Below are positions 34,381 through 42,442 of a stretch of DNA of 64,000 nt, piece after piece. The number at the start of each line of letters is the position of its first letter. The stretch's first letter is position 1. The DNA lies in assembly GCF_019801605.1 (NCBI RefSeq), contig NZ_JAHVIT010000002.1:1054001-1118000 (forward strand), read 5' to 3'. The notes below the pieces were generated by a model. That model worked only from the letters and a program-made list of their open reading frames with translations, was not told the origin of the DNA and ran no database searches. The position numbers and the translations under genes were made by a program. Origin of the DNA: Maritimibacter alkaliphilus. Lineage in GTDB: Bacteria > Pseudomonadota > Alphaproteobacteria > Rhodobacterales > Rhodobacteraceae.

Positions 34381-34452
34381 CGGTCATCCCGGTCATCCCG
34401 GTCATCCCGGTCATCCCGGTCATCCCGGTCATCCCGGTCATCCCGGTCATCC
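34381..34452. repeat. Tandem array of eight identical 9-bp units
   Basis: Eight perfect head-to-tail copies of CGGTCATCC, followed by a degenerate partial copy, lie between the CAP-domain gene and the end of dnaX. The unit is a multiple of three and reads as Asp-Asp-Arg in one minus strand frame, but no supported gene covers it. No drift between units suggests recent slippage expansion. Confidence 0.9.
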
Positions 34453-34494
34453 CGGGTCACGCATGGGCGGGGGCGCCGCGGTGAGGCGCGCGCG

Positions 34495-36309
34495 TCAGTC
34501 TTCCTCGAAGGGATCCCACTCGTCCTCGACCTCGGGCAGGGCCTGCGCCTCCGCCTCCGCGGCGAGCGCCTCGGCGGTGCGGACCTCGACGATCTTGGCC
34601 TTCGGGAAGGCCGAGAAGAGCGCCTGCACCAGCGGATGGGACGAGGCCTCGGCCTCGATCGCCAGCCGCTGCGCGTCGCGCTTCTGGGCGATGGTCTCCT
34701 CGCCCGGTTCGTTGCTGACGATCACGGCCCAGCGGTTGCCGGTCCAGCGCTGCAGGGCGCTGCCCAGCTTCTGGGCGATGTCCTTGGGGGCATCGTCGGT
34801 GGGGCGGAACTCGATCCGGCCGGGGCGATAGCTGACCAGCCGGACAAAGGTTTCCGCCTCCCATTGCAGCTTGGCGTCGCGATGGGCGCGGATCAGTTCG
34901 ATGACATGGTCGTAGGTCGGATAGCGGGCGAGCGCCGCCTCGGCCTCCTGCGCGCGCAGGGCAACCGGGCCGCCGCCCCCGCCGCCGCCCGCGGGACGGC
35001 CGTAGGCCATGGTCCCGCCCGTGGCACCGGCGGGCATTCCGCCGCCCCCGTCGGGCCCGCGCCCGGGACCGCCGGTCGGGCCTCCGTTGGACCCGGCCCC
35101 CGGTCCGCCCGCGGGCCCGGAGGGCATCGGCGGCGGCGGGCTGTCCTGCAGCCGTCGGATCAGGTCCTCGGGTGAGGGCAGTTCGGCCACGTGGGTCAGG
35201 CGGATCACCGCCATCTCGGCGGCCATCATCGCGTTCGGCGCGACCGAGACCTCCTCCAGCGCCTTCAGCAGCATCTGCCACATCCGGGTCATGGCCCGCA
35301 TCGGCAGCTGCTCCGCCATGGCCAGCCCGCGCTCGCGCTCGTCGGGGCTGACGGTCGGGTCCTCGGCGGCATCGGGGGTGATCTTCACCACCGAGATCCA
35401 GTGCGTGATCTCGGCCAGGTCGCGCAGCACCGCCATCGGGTCGGCGCCATCGGCATATTGCGCGGAGAGCTCGGCCAGCGCCGCGGCGGTGTCGCCGCGC
35501 ATGATCGCCTCGTAGAGGTCCAGCACGCGGCCCCGGTCGGCGAGGCCCAGCATCGCGCGCACCTGTTCCGCCGTGGTCTCGCCCGCGCCATGGCTGATCG
35601 CCTGGTCCAGCAGCGAGGTGGCGTCCCGGGCCGAGCCTTCGGCGGCCCGCGTGATCAGCGACAGGGCGTCATCGGTGATCTGGGCGCTTTCCGACGTTGC
35701 GATCTTGCGCAGGAGCGCAATCATCACCTCGGGCTCGATCCGGCGCAGGTCGAAGCGCTGGCAGCGCGACAGGATCGTGACCGGCACCTTGCGGATCTCG
35801 GTGGTGGCAAAGATGAACTTCACATGGGCCGGCGGCTCTTCCAGCGTCTTGAGCAGCGCGTTGAACGCGCTGGTCGAGAGCATGTGCACCTCATCGATGA
35901 TGTAGATCTTGTAGCGCGCCGAGGCCGCCCGGTAGTTCACGCTGTCGATGATCTCGCGGATGTCATTGACGCCGGTGTGCGAGGCGCCGTCCATCTCCAT
36001 CACGTCGACATGGCGGCCTTCCATGATCGCGCGGCAGTGTTCGCACTGGCCGCAGGGCTCGGTGGTGGGGCCGCCCTCGCCGTCGGGGCCGATGCAGTTC
36101 ATGCCCTTGGCGATGATCCGGGCCGTCGTCGTCTTCCCGGTCCCGCGGATGCCGGTCATGATGAAGGCCTGCGCGATCCGGTCGGCGGCAAAGGCGTTCT
36201 TGAGCGTGCGGACCATCGCCTCCTGGCCGACGAGGTCGGCAAAGGTCTCGGGGCGGTATTTCCGCGCGAGTACCTGGTAGGCGGGTTTGCTGTCTGTGGC
36301 GTCGCTCAT
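34495..36309 (-). CDS. dnaX: DNA polymerase III subunit gamma/tau
   Basis: Clamp-loader ATPase, 604 residues. The AAA+ core contains Walker A GIRGTGKTT (residues 53-61), four zinc-ligand cysteines (Cys72, 86, 89, 92), the DEVHMLS Walker B and the SRCQRFDLRR arginine-finger region. A Gly/Pro-rich linker around residues 410-465 contains runs such as AGGGGGGGP, followed by the tau domain that contacts the polymerase. The frame remains open to 36897 upstream, but MSDATDSKPAYQVLARKYRP is the true start. No slippery A-run for a shorter gamma product is visible. Confidence 0.95.
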   Translation of the reverse strand: MSDATDSKPAYQVLARKYRPETFADLVGQEAMVRTLKNAFAADRIAQAFIMTGIRGTGKTTTARIIAKGMNCIGPDGEGGPTTEPCGQCEHCRAIMEGRHVDVMEMDGASHTGVNDIREIIDSVNYRAASARYKIYIIDEVHMLSTSAFNALLKTLEEPPAHVKFIFATTEIRKVPVTILSRCQRFDLRRIEPEVMIALLRKIATSESAQITDDALSLITRAAEGSARDATSLLDQAISHGAGETTAEQVRAMLGLADRGRVLDLYEAIMRGDTAAALAELSAQYADGADPMAVLRDLAEITHWISVVKITPDAAEDPTVSPDERERGLAMAEQLPMRAMTRMWQMLLKALEEVSVAPNAMMAAEMAVIRLTHVAELPSPEDLIRRLQDSPPPPMPSGPAGGPGAGSNGGPTGGPGRGPDGGGGMPAGATGGTMAYGRPAGGGGGGGPVALRAQEAEAALARYPTYDHVIELIRAHRDAKLQWEAETFVRLVSYRPGRIEFRPTDDAPKDIAQKLGSALQRWTGNRWAVIVSNEPGEETIAQKRDAQRLAIEAEASSHPLVQALFSAFPKAKIVEVRTAEALAAEAEAQALPEVEDEWDPFEED

Positions 36310-36413
36310 GTTCGTTCCGGGCCCTGCTTCACCGCGCCAAGGTAAGGGGAGGGCGCGGCAAGATCCACCCGATAGCGGCTTCCCCCGCGCGGCACCTGTG
36401 ATAGGCTCCGCCC

Positions 36414-36758
36414 ATGCAGGCCGAGACCCCGGAAACCGCTTCGACATCGCGCGCTTCGCGTGCGCCCTCCGCGTCCCTTTACTGGACGCTTTTCGCCCTT
36501 TGGGGGCTGGCCTTCGTCGGCTCCTTCCTCGTGCCGCACCTGATCCCCGCGGGGCCCGGGATGCTCGTCTCCGGGATCGGGCGGGCCTTCTGGCTGGCCG
36601 GGCTGCAGTGCCTCGCCTCTCTGCTGGCGCTGGTGATTCTCGTGCGCGCCCGCGATTTCGCACCGGGCAGCCTGCCGCGCCGGGTGGCCTGGGGGCCGGC
36701 CGGGCTGGCGCTGCTGGTGGTCTGCGCGATGCTGCTGATGACGGTGACAGGCGCCTAG
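36414..36758 (+). CDS. Hypothetical three-helix membrane protein
   Basis: A 114-residue protein with a polar N terminus and three hydrophobic segments (SLYWTLFALWGLAFVGSFLV, FWLAGLQCLASLLALVILV, GLALLVVCAMLLMTVTGA). I do not recognise a family. Its codon pattern is like that of neighbouring genes. It lies between the divergent dnaX gene and the ABC transporter cassette, 188 bases upstream of the latter, so it may or may not belong to that unit. Confidence 0.6.
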   Translation: MQAETPETASTSRASRAPSASLYWTLFALWGLAFVGSFLVPHLIPAGPGMLVSGIGRAFWLAGLQCLASLLALVILVRARDFAPGSLPRRVAWGPAGLALLVVCAMLLMTVTGA

Positions 36759-36946
36759 GGATCGTCCGGCGGGCCGCGCGGAATGCGCGGGATGCGGCCA
36801 TCGCGGGCACCTTGTCGCAGCCGGGCCCGGAGAGGGCCGGTGCGCCTTGCCACCGGGCAGGGGGCCATGCATCGTGAGCCCGCGGGCCGGCGGGCACTCC
36901 GCCGCGGTTCGCAAAAGGCCCATAGGTTCAATGGTGTGCGCGTGTG

Positions 36947-37636
36947 ATGTCTCCGGTTCTGGTGCTGGATAACCTCTCCTTCGGATGGCCCGGAGCGCCC
37001 AGGGGTGTGCTCGACATCCGCAGCCTCTCTCTGGCGGCGGGGGAGAACCTGTTCCTGCGCGGTCCCAGCGGGTGCGGCAAGTCCACGCTGCTGTCGGCGA
37101 TCGCGGGTATGGTCAACGTGGGCCCCGGTCAGATCCGCGTCGCAGGTGTCGATGTCGGCATGCTGAAAGGCGGCGCACGGGACCGGTTCCGCGTCGAACA
37201 CATCGGGATGATCTTCCAGGTCTTCAACCTCGTGCCGTGGATGAGCGCGCTCGACAATGTGCAACTGCCCTGCCGCTTCTCCGCCGCACGGCGGGCCCGC
37301 GCGGGCGGCGATCCCGGGGCGGAGGCGCATCGCCTTCTCAGCGCGCTGCACCTGCCGGAGGCGGCGCACCGGGCCCCGGCCCGCACCCTCAGCATCGGCC
37401 AGCAGCAGCGCGTCGCCGCGGCCCGGGCGCTGATCGGCGCGCCGGAGCTGATCCTCGCGGACGAGCCGACCTCGGCGCTGGACGAGGACGCCAAGGCGGC
37501 CTTCGCCGACCTGCTGGCCGCCGAATGCGCGGCGGCGGGGGCGGCGCTGCTCTTCGTCAGCCATGACCGGGGGCTGGAGGGGCGCTTCGACCGGGCGCTC
37601 GACTTCCGCGACCTGAACCGGTGGATCGCGCCATGA
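36947..37636 (+). CDS. ABC transporter ATP-binding protein (MacB/LolD-like), metal cassette
   Basis: A 229-residue ATPase of the MacB/LolD type. Walker A is GPSGCGKST (residues 39-47), the Q-loop lies in GMIFQVFNLVPWMSALDNV, the signature is LSIGQQQRVA and Walker B is [16 protein letters not shown] three bases earlier could also start the protein. Its last bases overlap the permease start as ATGA, so the two subunits are translationally coupled. With the following permease and DUF3299 protein it forms a three-gene cassette similar to a zinc-responsive ABC cluster in Pseudomonas aeruginosa. Confidence 0.88.
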   Translation: MSPVLVLDNLSFGWPGAPRGVLDIRSLSLAAGENLFLRGPSGCGKSTLLSAIAGMVNVGPGQIRVAGVDVGMLKGGARDRFRVEHIGMIFQVFNLVPWMSALDNVQLPCRFSAARRARAGGDPGAEAHRLLSALHLPEAAHRAPARTLSIGQQQRVAAARALIGAPELILADEPTSALDEDAKAAFADLLAAECAAAGAALLFVSHDRGLEGRFDRALDFRDLNRWIAP

Positions 37637-39264
37637 TCGGTGTCGCGCTCGGCAGCCTGTGGAACCGGCGGTTCGTGGCGGCGCTGACCATGGCGTCGAT
37701 CGCCCTCAGCGTGGCCCTGATCCTCGGGGTGGAGCGGCTGCGCACCGAGGCGCGCGACAGTTTCGCCAATTCCGCCTCGGGCATCGACCTGATCGTCGCG
37801 GCGCGGGGCAACCCGGTGCAGATCCTCATGGCGACGGTCTTCGGCGTGGGCTCCGCCGGGCCCGGGATCAGCCGCGACACCTACGAGATGGTCGCCGCCC
37901 GGCCTGAGGTCGCCTGGGCAGTGCCGATGCAGATGGGCGACAACCATCGCGGTTTCCCGGTGATCGGAACGACCGATGCCTATTTCACCCGCCTGCGCCA
38001 CAGTGGCGGCCAGCCGCTTGTCTTCGCGCAGGGCGTGCCTTTCGAGGAAGGCGATGCGGCGGGCGCCGTGGTGGGGGCCGAGGTGGCCGCCCGGTTCGGC
38101 TATGCGCCCGGGACAGTCATCGTGAATGCCCATGGCGCCGGGGCCGTCGCCTTCGATGTGCATGAGGACGCGCCCTTCACCATCACCGGTGTGCTGGAGC
38201 GGACCGGCACCGCGGTGGACCGGATGGTGCTGGTCTCGCTGGCCGGGTTCGATGCGCTGCACGCGGCGCGCGGGCCGGTGGCGGCGGATCCCTTCGACGA
38301 TCCGCTGGCAGGAAGCGGTCTCGCCGCGCCGGGCGCCGGTGAGCCCGCCATGCCAGGGGGGCTCGCCGTGGAAGATGATGCAACGCCGGAAGGGCACGGG
38401 GGGCATCCGGTGGACCATGTCCCGGAGGCCGAGGCGGCGCAGGACGCCGATCATGCCCAAGACGTTGATCACGCGCATGAGGCCGACCTCTCCGCAGCCG
38501 AAGATCACGAGCATGACCCCGACCACGATATGGCGACGGACCACGCCCATGATGTCAGCCCAGCTGCCGGGGGGTCAGAGGGGCAGGCGGATCACGGTGA
38601 TCACGATCACGACGACCCCGAGCATGACGACCACGACGGCCACGACCACGACGACCACGGGCACGGGGCGGAGGACGTCCCCGATGCGCACGCCGGTCAC
38701 GAACACACACCCGACCTGCTGAATGCGGTCTACGTCGGGCTGGCGGATCGCGGGGCGGTCCTCGGCCTCCAACGCGCCTTCTCGGAGTACCGGGGTGAGG
38801 CGATTTCGGCCGTGCTGCCCAATGTCGCCCTGCTGGAACTCTGGTCGATCACCGGCACGGCGGAGACGGCGCTGCAACTGATGGCCTGGGCCGTGGCGTT
38901 GGCGGGGATCACCGGCATGGTGGTCATGCTGAGTGCGACGCTGGAGGCCCGACGGCGCGAGTTCGCGATCCTGCGGTCGGTGGGGGCGACGCCCGCGCGG
39001 GTCTTTGCGCTGATCCTGATCGAGGCGGCGGTTCTGACGCTGGGCGGGCTGGCGCTCGGCTCCCTTCTGCTGACCGTGGCGACCCTGCTGGCCGACCCGA
39101 TCCTTTCGGCCCGCTTCGGGATGCGCATCGGTGCGGGCTTGGCGGGGCGGGGAGAGCTTGCCATGATGGGGGCGATCCTGCTGGCGGGACTCGCCGCCGC
39201 GCTGCTGCCCGCGCTGCGGGTCTACCGGATGACACTCGCCGACGGGCTGAGCCCGCGCATGTAA
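37633..39264 (+). CDS. MacB/FtsX-type ABC permease with histidine-rich periplasmic insert
   Basis: A 543-residue FtsX-type permease. One transmembrane helix starts the protein (FVAALTMASIALSVALILGV), a large periplasmic domain follows, and three helices end it (LMAWAVALAGITGMVVML, FALILIEAAVLTLGGLALGSLLL, GAILLAGLAAALLPALRVY). Within the periplasmic domain, about residues 253-360 form an Asp/His-rich insert with some 23 histidines, many as HDHDD or DHAHE, characteristic of zinc, copper or nickel binding. Ordinary MacB-like permeases lack it. It overlaps the ATPase gene by four bases and precedes a DUF3299 gene, so I infer a metal-related transporter. Confidence 0.85.
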   Translation: MIGVALGSLWNRRFVAALTMASIALSVALILGVERLRTEARDSFANSASGIDLIVAARGNPVQILMATVFGVGSAGPGISRDTYEMVAARPEVAWAVPMQMGDNHRGFPVIGTTDAYFTRLRHSGGQPLVFAQGVPFEEGDAAGAVVGAEVAARFGYAPGTVIVNAHGAGAVAFDVHEDAPFTITGVLERTGTAVDRMVLVSLAGFDALHAARGPVAADPFDDPLAGSGLAAPGAGEPAMPGGLAVEDDATPEGHGGHPVDHVPEAEAAQDADHAQDVDHAHEADLSAAEDHEHDPDHDMATDHAHDVSPAAGGSEGQADHGDHDHDDPEHDDHDGHDHDDHGHGAEDVPDAHAGHEHTPDLLNAVYVGLADRGAVLGLQRAFSEYRGEAISAVLPNVALLELWSITGTAETALQLMAWAVALAGITGMVVMLSATLEARRREFAILRSVGATPARVFALILIEAAVLTLGGLALGSLLLTVATLLADPILSARFGMRIGAGLAGRGELAMMGAILLAGLAAALLPALRVYRMTLADGLSPRM

Positions 39265-39316
39265 GACTGAACGGGACCAGGGCCGGGCTTCCGGCGGAGA
39301 TGAAGGGACCCTACCG

Positions 39317-39946
39317 ATGACGACGCGACCTCTGCTGCTTTCCGCCTTCCTCCTCGCGGCCGGCGCCTCCGCTCTATGGGCCACACCGCGCGAGCTTTCC
39401 TGGGCGGATCTCTCCCCGCCGAGCACGGCGCTGGAAAATCCCTTCGAGAACCTGACGCCCGACCAGCTCGACACCCTGCGCGCCATCGTGCGGATCGAGA
39501 GTGGCGGCGGTGACATGGAGAAGGCGCAGGCCCTGCGGGCGGAGATGGCCACGCAGGGGCTCGACGTGGATGCCCTCTTCGCGGCGCGCACGGCGATCAT
39601 CGAGAACCGCAGCCGTGCGGCTTCGGCGGTCAGCACCGACCTGCTGGGCGAGGACGTGCGGATGCCGGGCTACCTGCTGGCGCTGGAGTTTCGCGATGGC
39701 AAGGCGGTGGAGTTCCTGCTTGTTCCCACGGTGGGCGCCTGCATCCACACCCCGCCGCCGCCCGCCAACCAGATGATCCACGTCCGCTATCCGGAAGGTA
39801 TCGAGGTCGCCGGGCTCTATACCGCAGTCTGGATCGAGGGCACGCTGGCGATGGAGACCTCGGTCCAGACGGTGCGCTATTCGGACGGCCAGTCCAATGT
39901 GGCGGTAAGCTACATGATGCAGCCGGACGCCGTGACGCTCTACTGA
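39317..39946 (+). CDS. DUF3299 domain periplasmic protein, metal cassette
   Basis: A 209-residue secreted protein: a signal peptide (LLLSAFLLAAGASALWA), then the DUF3299 domain around residues 115-200 with the family motif MPGYLLALEFRDGKAVEFLLVP and GACIHTPPPPANQMIHV. The single Cys and His in GACIHTPPPP are typical of the family and could bind metal. It lies 52 bases after the His-rich permease and is probably part of the same operon. No enzyme activity has been assigned to the family that I know of. Confidence 0.85.
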   Translation: MTTRPLLLSAFLLAAGASALWATPRELSWADLSPPSTALENPFENLTPDQLDTLRAIVRIESGGGDMEKAQALRAEMATQGLDVDALFAARTAIIENRSRAASAVSTDLLGEDVRMPGYLLALEFRDGKAVEFLLVPTVGACIHTPPPPANQMIHVRYPEGIEVAGLYTAVWIEGTLAMETSVQTVRYSDGQSNVAVSYMMQPDAVTLY

Positions 39947-40013
39947 CGGCGCGTCGCCGGAGCGCCAAAGCCCGCGCCGACTGAGCCCGTATCAGCGACA
40001 CGGCCTGGCAACA

Positions 40014-40047
40014 CACAGAGGGCCCCTGTCAGGGGCCCGTCTCTGTG
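40014..40047. terminator. Extended hairpin between DUF3299 and SRP RNA genes
   Basis: CACAGAG (40014-40020) pairs with CTCTGTG (40041-40047), enclosing GGCCCCT-GTC-AGGGGCC. It lies 20 bases beyond the SRP RNA 3' end on the minus strand and 68 bases after the DUF3299 stop on the + strand. It lacks a clear T-run, so termination of either is probable but unproven. Confidence 0.45.
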
Positions 40048-40067
40048 ACGAATGGCGGGGATAAGGT

Positions 40068-40161
40068 GAGAGGCTGGACAACGACCCAAGCGGGGCTCGT
40101 TACGGCTGCTTCCTTCCGGACCTGACCGGGTTGGCGAGGTGCCTGCCCGCGCCAACCTCTC
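40068..40161 (-). ncRNA. ffs: Signal recognition particle RNA, small 4.5S-type
   Basis: RNA scaffold of the bacterial signal recognition particle, partner of Ffh. Read on the minus strand it contains the universal Ffh-binding sequence GGTCAGGTCCGGAAGGAAGC followed by AGCC. The ends are set by pairing of GAGAGGTTGG (40161-40152) with CCAGCCTCTC (40077-40068), giving about 94 bases, right for the short form. A good promoter lies directly upstream. The predicted open frames over this stretch are artefacts. Confidence 0.95.
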
Positions 40162-40168
40162 AAGCGGC

Positions 40169-40197
40169 CATATAGGAAAGACGGGCGCGCAATGCAA
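40169..40197 (-). promoter_or_regulatory. Promoter of the SRP RNA gene
   Basis: On the minus strand TTGCAT (40197-40192) and TATATG (40174-40169) are exactly 17 bases apart, with the RNA 5' end seven bases further on. The dispersed element at 40205 abuts the -35 box. Confidence 0.65.
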
Positions 40198-40204
40198 CCC
40201 GTCC

Positions 40205-40261
40205 CATCCACTGTTCGAAAATATCCTCGGGGGGTGCGGGGGGCAGACAGCCCCCCCCCCT
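40205..40261 (+). repeat. Dispersed intergenic element, copy 3 (CATCCACTGTTC type)
   Basis: CATCCACTGTTCG, then AAAATATCCTCGGGGGG, a short spacer and the hairpin GGGGGC-AGACA-GCCCCC with a run of extra C residues. It sits between the SRP RNA promoter and the 3' end of the convergent phosphodiesterase gene. Confidence 0.8.
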
Positions 40262-40279
40262 CGATCCGGAGCGCAGGGC

Positions 40280-42259
40280 TCAGAGCGTGATGCGGAACCG
40301 CGCGAAACCGTCGGGGCCCTCGCCCGCCGGTTCGATCTGCACGCCCTTCACGTCGGCGGCATATTGCGTCGCCTTGGGGCCGGTGTCGAAGAGAACGGTC
40401 GTGCCGGGTATCGGCGCGAAGGTCCAGTTGGCATCGGCGGAGGGCTCGATGGTGCCCTGTTCCACGATGTAGCGCACGATCACGTCGCGGTTGGTGTCCG
40501 GGCCCTCGAAGATGATCGTGTCGCCCATGGCGCCGGGGAAGCTGCCGCCGCCGGAGGCGCGGTAATTGTTGGTGGCCACGACGAATTCCATGTCGTCGGT
40601 CACCGGCTGGCCCTCGTAGGTCAGGTTCACGATCCGCGTGGCCTCCGCATCGGCCAGCTCGCCCTTGGCGTTGAAGCGTGAGGGCTGGCTCAGGTCGATC
40701 TGGTAGCTGACCCCGTCCATCACGTCGAAGTTGTAGCTCGGGAACGCGGTGTTCAGCAGCAGCTGGTCCGCCTCTCCGGGGGTGATCTGGTTGAACATCC
40801 CGGCGGACCGCTCCAGCCAGCCCTTGAGCTGCGCGCCGGTGATCTTCACCGCGCGGATCGTGTTGGGATAGAGATAGAGATCGGACACGTTCTTGATCGC
40901 CACGTCGCCCACGGGCACGTCGGTGTAGTAGTCCGGGCCGCCGCGGCCCCCGGCCTTGAAGGGCGCCGCAGCCGAGAGCAGGGGCAGGTCGGCGTATTTC
41001 GTGCCGGCCAGCATCTGCTTGATGTACCAGGTCTGCGCGATCGAGACGATCTGCACCGAGGGATCGTCGGCCACGAGGGCAAAGTAGGAATAGAGCGGGG
41101 CCGAGGTCTTGCCCACGGCGCGGCGCACATAGGCCAGGGTTTCCTCGTGCTGCTGCCGGACGGAGCTTTCGACCGTGTCGACGCTTTCCACCAGCGGGGT
41201 GATCGAACGGTCCTCGTTGCGCTTGTAGATCGGCCGGGTGGCGACCTCGTGCATCAGCACGCGCCAGCCGCCGCCGTCGCGTTCCAGCATCAGGTCGATC
41301 ACGCCGAGGTGCGAGCCCCAGAAGCCGCCCATGGTGGCGGGCTTGCCGTGGATCTCGCCTTTGGTGGCGTCCACGGCGGCAAAGCCATCATAGGTGGGCG
41401 ACGGGAAGACGAGGTGCGAGTGGCCGGTGAGCAGCGCGTCGATTCCCTCGACCTCCGCCAGCGGGACGGAGGCGTTCTCCATCCCCTCGGTGTGATCGGC
41501 GGACCCGATGCCGGAGTGGCTGAGCGCGATGATGATGTCGGCGCCTTCCTCTTTCATCTGGGGCACGTAGGCGCGGGCGGTCTCGACGATGTCGCGGGTC
41601 TTCACGTTGCCTTCGAGGTGCTTGCGGTCCCAGTTCATGATCTGCGGCGGCACGAAGCCGATCAGGCCCACGCGGATCGGATGCTCCACGCCCGAGCCGT
41701 CGGTAACCATCCGGTCGAGGATCACGTAGGGCTTCATCAGGGGTTTGTCGCCGGTCGGGTTGGCGGCCATCTCCTTGACCACGTTGGCCGAGATGACGGG
41801 GAAGTTGGCGCCCGCGACCGACTTCATCAGGAAGTCGAGCCCGTAGTTGAACTCGTGGTTGCCCAGCGTCGAGGCATCGAAGCCGAGGGTGTTCATGGCG
41901 GCGATCACCGGGTGGAGGTCGCCCTCCTTCATCCCGCGCTCATAGGCGATGTAGTCCCCCAGCGGGTTGCCCTGCAGGAAGTCGCCATTGTCCAGCAGCA
42001 TGGAGTTGGTCGCCTCGGCGCGGATGTCAGCCACATGGGCCGCGGTGCGCGCCAGGCCCACGGTATCGTCGGGCCGGTCAGCGTAATAATTGTACGGGAA
42101 GACATGCACGTGCAGGTCCGTCGTCTCCATGATGCGGAGATGGGCCTGGTTCACGGCCGCCCGGGCCGAGAAGGGGTGCAGGCTGAGCAAGGATGCGCCC
42201 GCCATGGTCTGTGCCAGAAAACTCCGGCGCGAAAGGACTTTGCTTCTAAACGTGGTCAT
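40280..42259 (-). CDS. cpdB: Bifunctional 2',3'-cyclic-nucleotide 2'-phosphodiesterase / 3'-nucleotidase
   Basis: A 659-residue periplasmic enzyme that hydrolyses 2',3'-cyclic nucleotides from RNA breakdown to nucleosides and phosphate. A twin-arginine-like signal (SRRSFLAQTMAGASLL) starts it. The calcineurin-like half carries metal motifs ETTDLHVHVFPY, DNGDFLQGNP, LGNHEFNYGLDF and GHSHLVFPSP. The C-terminal 5'-nucleotidase domain (from about residue 370) ends with NNYRASGGGSFP. A Tat signal fits cofactor loading before export. It is monocistronic and could supply phosphate and nucleosides to the cell. Confidence 0.93.
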   Translation of the reverse strand: MTTFRSKVLSRRSFLAQTMAGASLLSLHPFSARAAVNQAHLRIMETTDLHVHVFPYNYYADRPDDTVGLARTAAHVADIRAEATNSMLLDNGDFLQGNPLGDYIAYERGMKEGDLHPVIAAMNTLGFDASTLGNHEFNYGLDFLMKSVAGANFPVISANVVKEMAANPTGDKPLMKPYVILDRMVTDGSGVEHPIRVGLIGFVPPQIMNWDRKHLEGNVKTRDIVETARAYVPQMKEEGADIIIALSHSGIGSADHTEGMENASVPLAEVEGIDALLTGHSHLVFPSPTYDGFAAVDATKGEIHGKPATMGGFWGSHLGVIDLMLERDGGGWRVLMHEVATRPIYKRNEDRSITPLVESVDTVESSVRQQHEETLAYVRRAVGKTSAPLYSYFALVADDPSVQIVSIAQTWYIKQMLAGTKYADLPLLSAAAPFKAGGRGGPDYYTDVPVGDVAIKNVSDLYLYPNTIRAVKITGAQLKGWLERSAGMFNQITPGEADQLLLNTAFPSYNFDVMDGVSYQIDLSQPSRFNAKGELADAEATRIVNLTYEGQPVTDDMEFVVATNNYRASGGGSFPGAMGDTIIFEGPDTNRDVIVRYIVEQGTIEPSADANWTFAPIPGTTVLFDTGPKATQYAADVKGVQIEPAGEGPDGFARFRITL

Positions 42260-42442
42260 CGCCTGCTCCTTGATTCCTCTGCTGGAATACTAGACACCAG
42301 CATGACGCAGGTTTGACGGACAGGTCAAAAAACAACGTTGGGATCAAGGCGACGTGACGACAGTCCCTCTGGCCGCGGCCCGGGGGGCGCGGGCCAAGGG
42401 CGGACCGCCTGTTTGCGGGGCCACGCGGTCGGAAAGGACAAG

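Noticed and set aside
34381-34452. CRISPR array
   Set aside because: The 9-bp units are head-to-tail without spacers and no cas genes are nearby; it is a simple tandem repeat.
34495-36309. Programmed frameshift in dnaX giving a gamma form
   Set aside because: No A-rich slippery sequence is visible near the linker; the G-rich runs there are not a known frameshift signal.
40029-40211. Small ORFs over the SRP RNA region
   Set aside because: The stretch is explained by the conserved SRP RNA, its promoter and a repeat.
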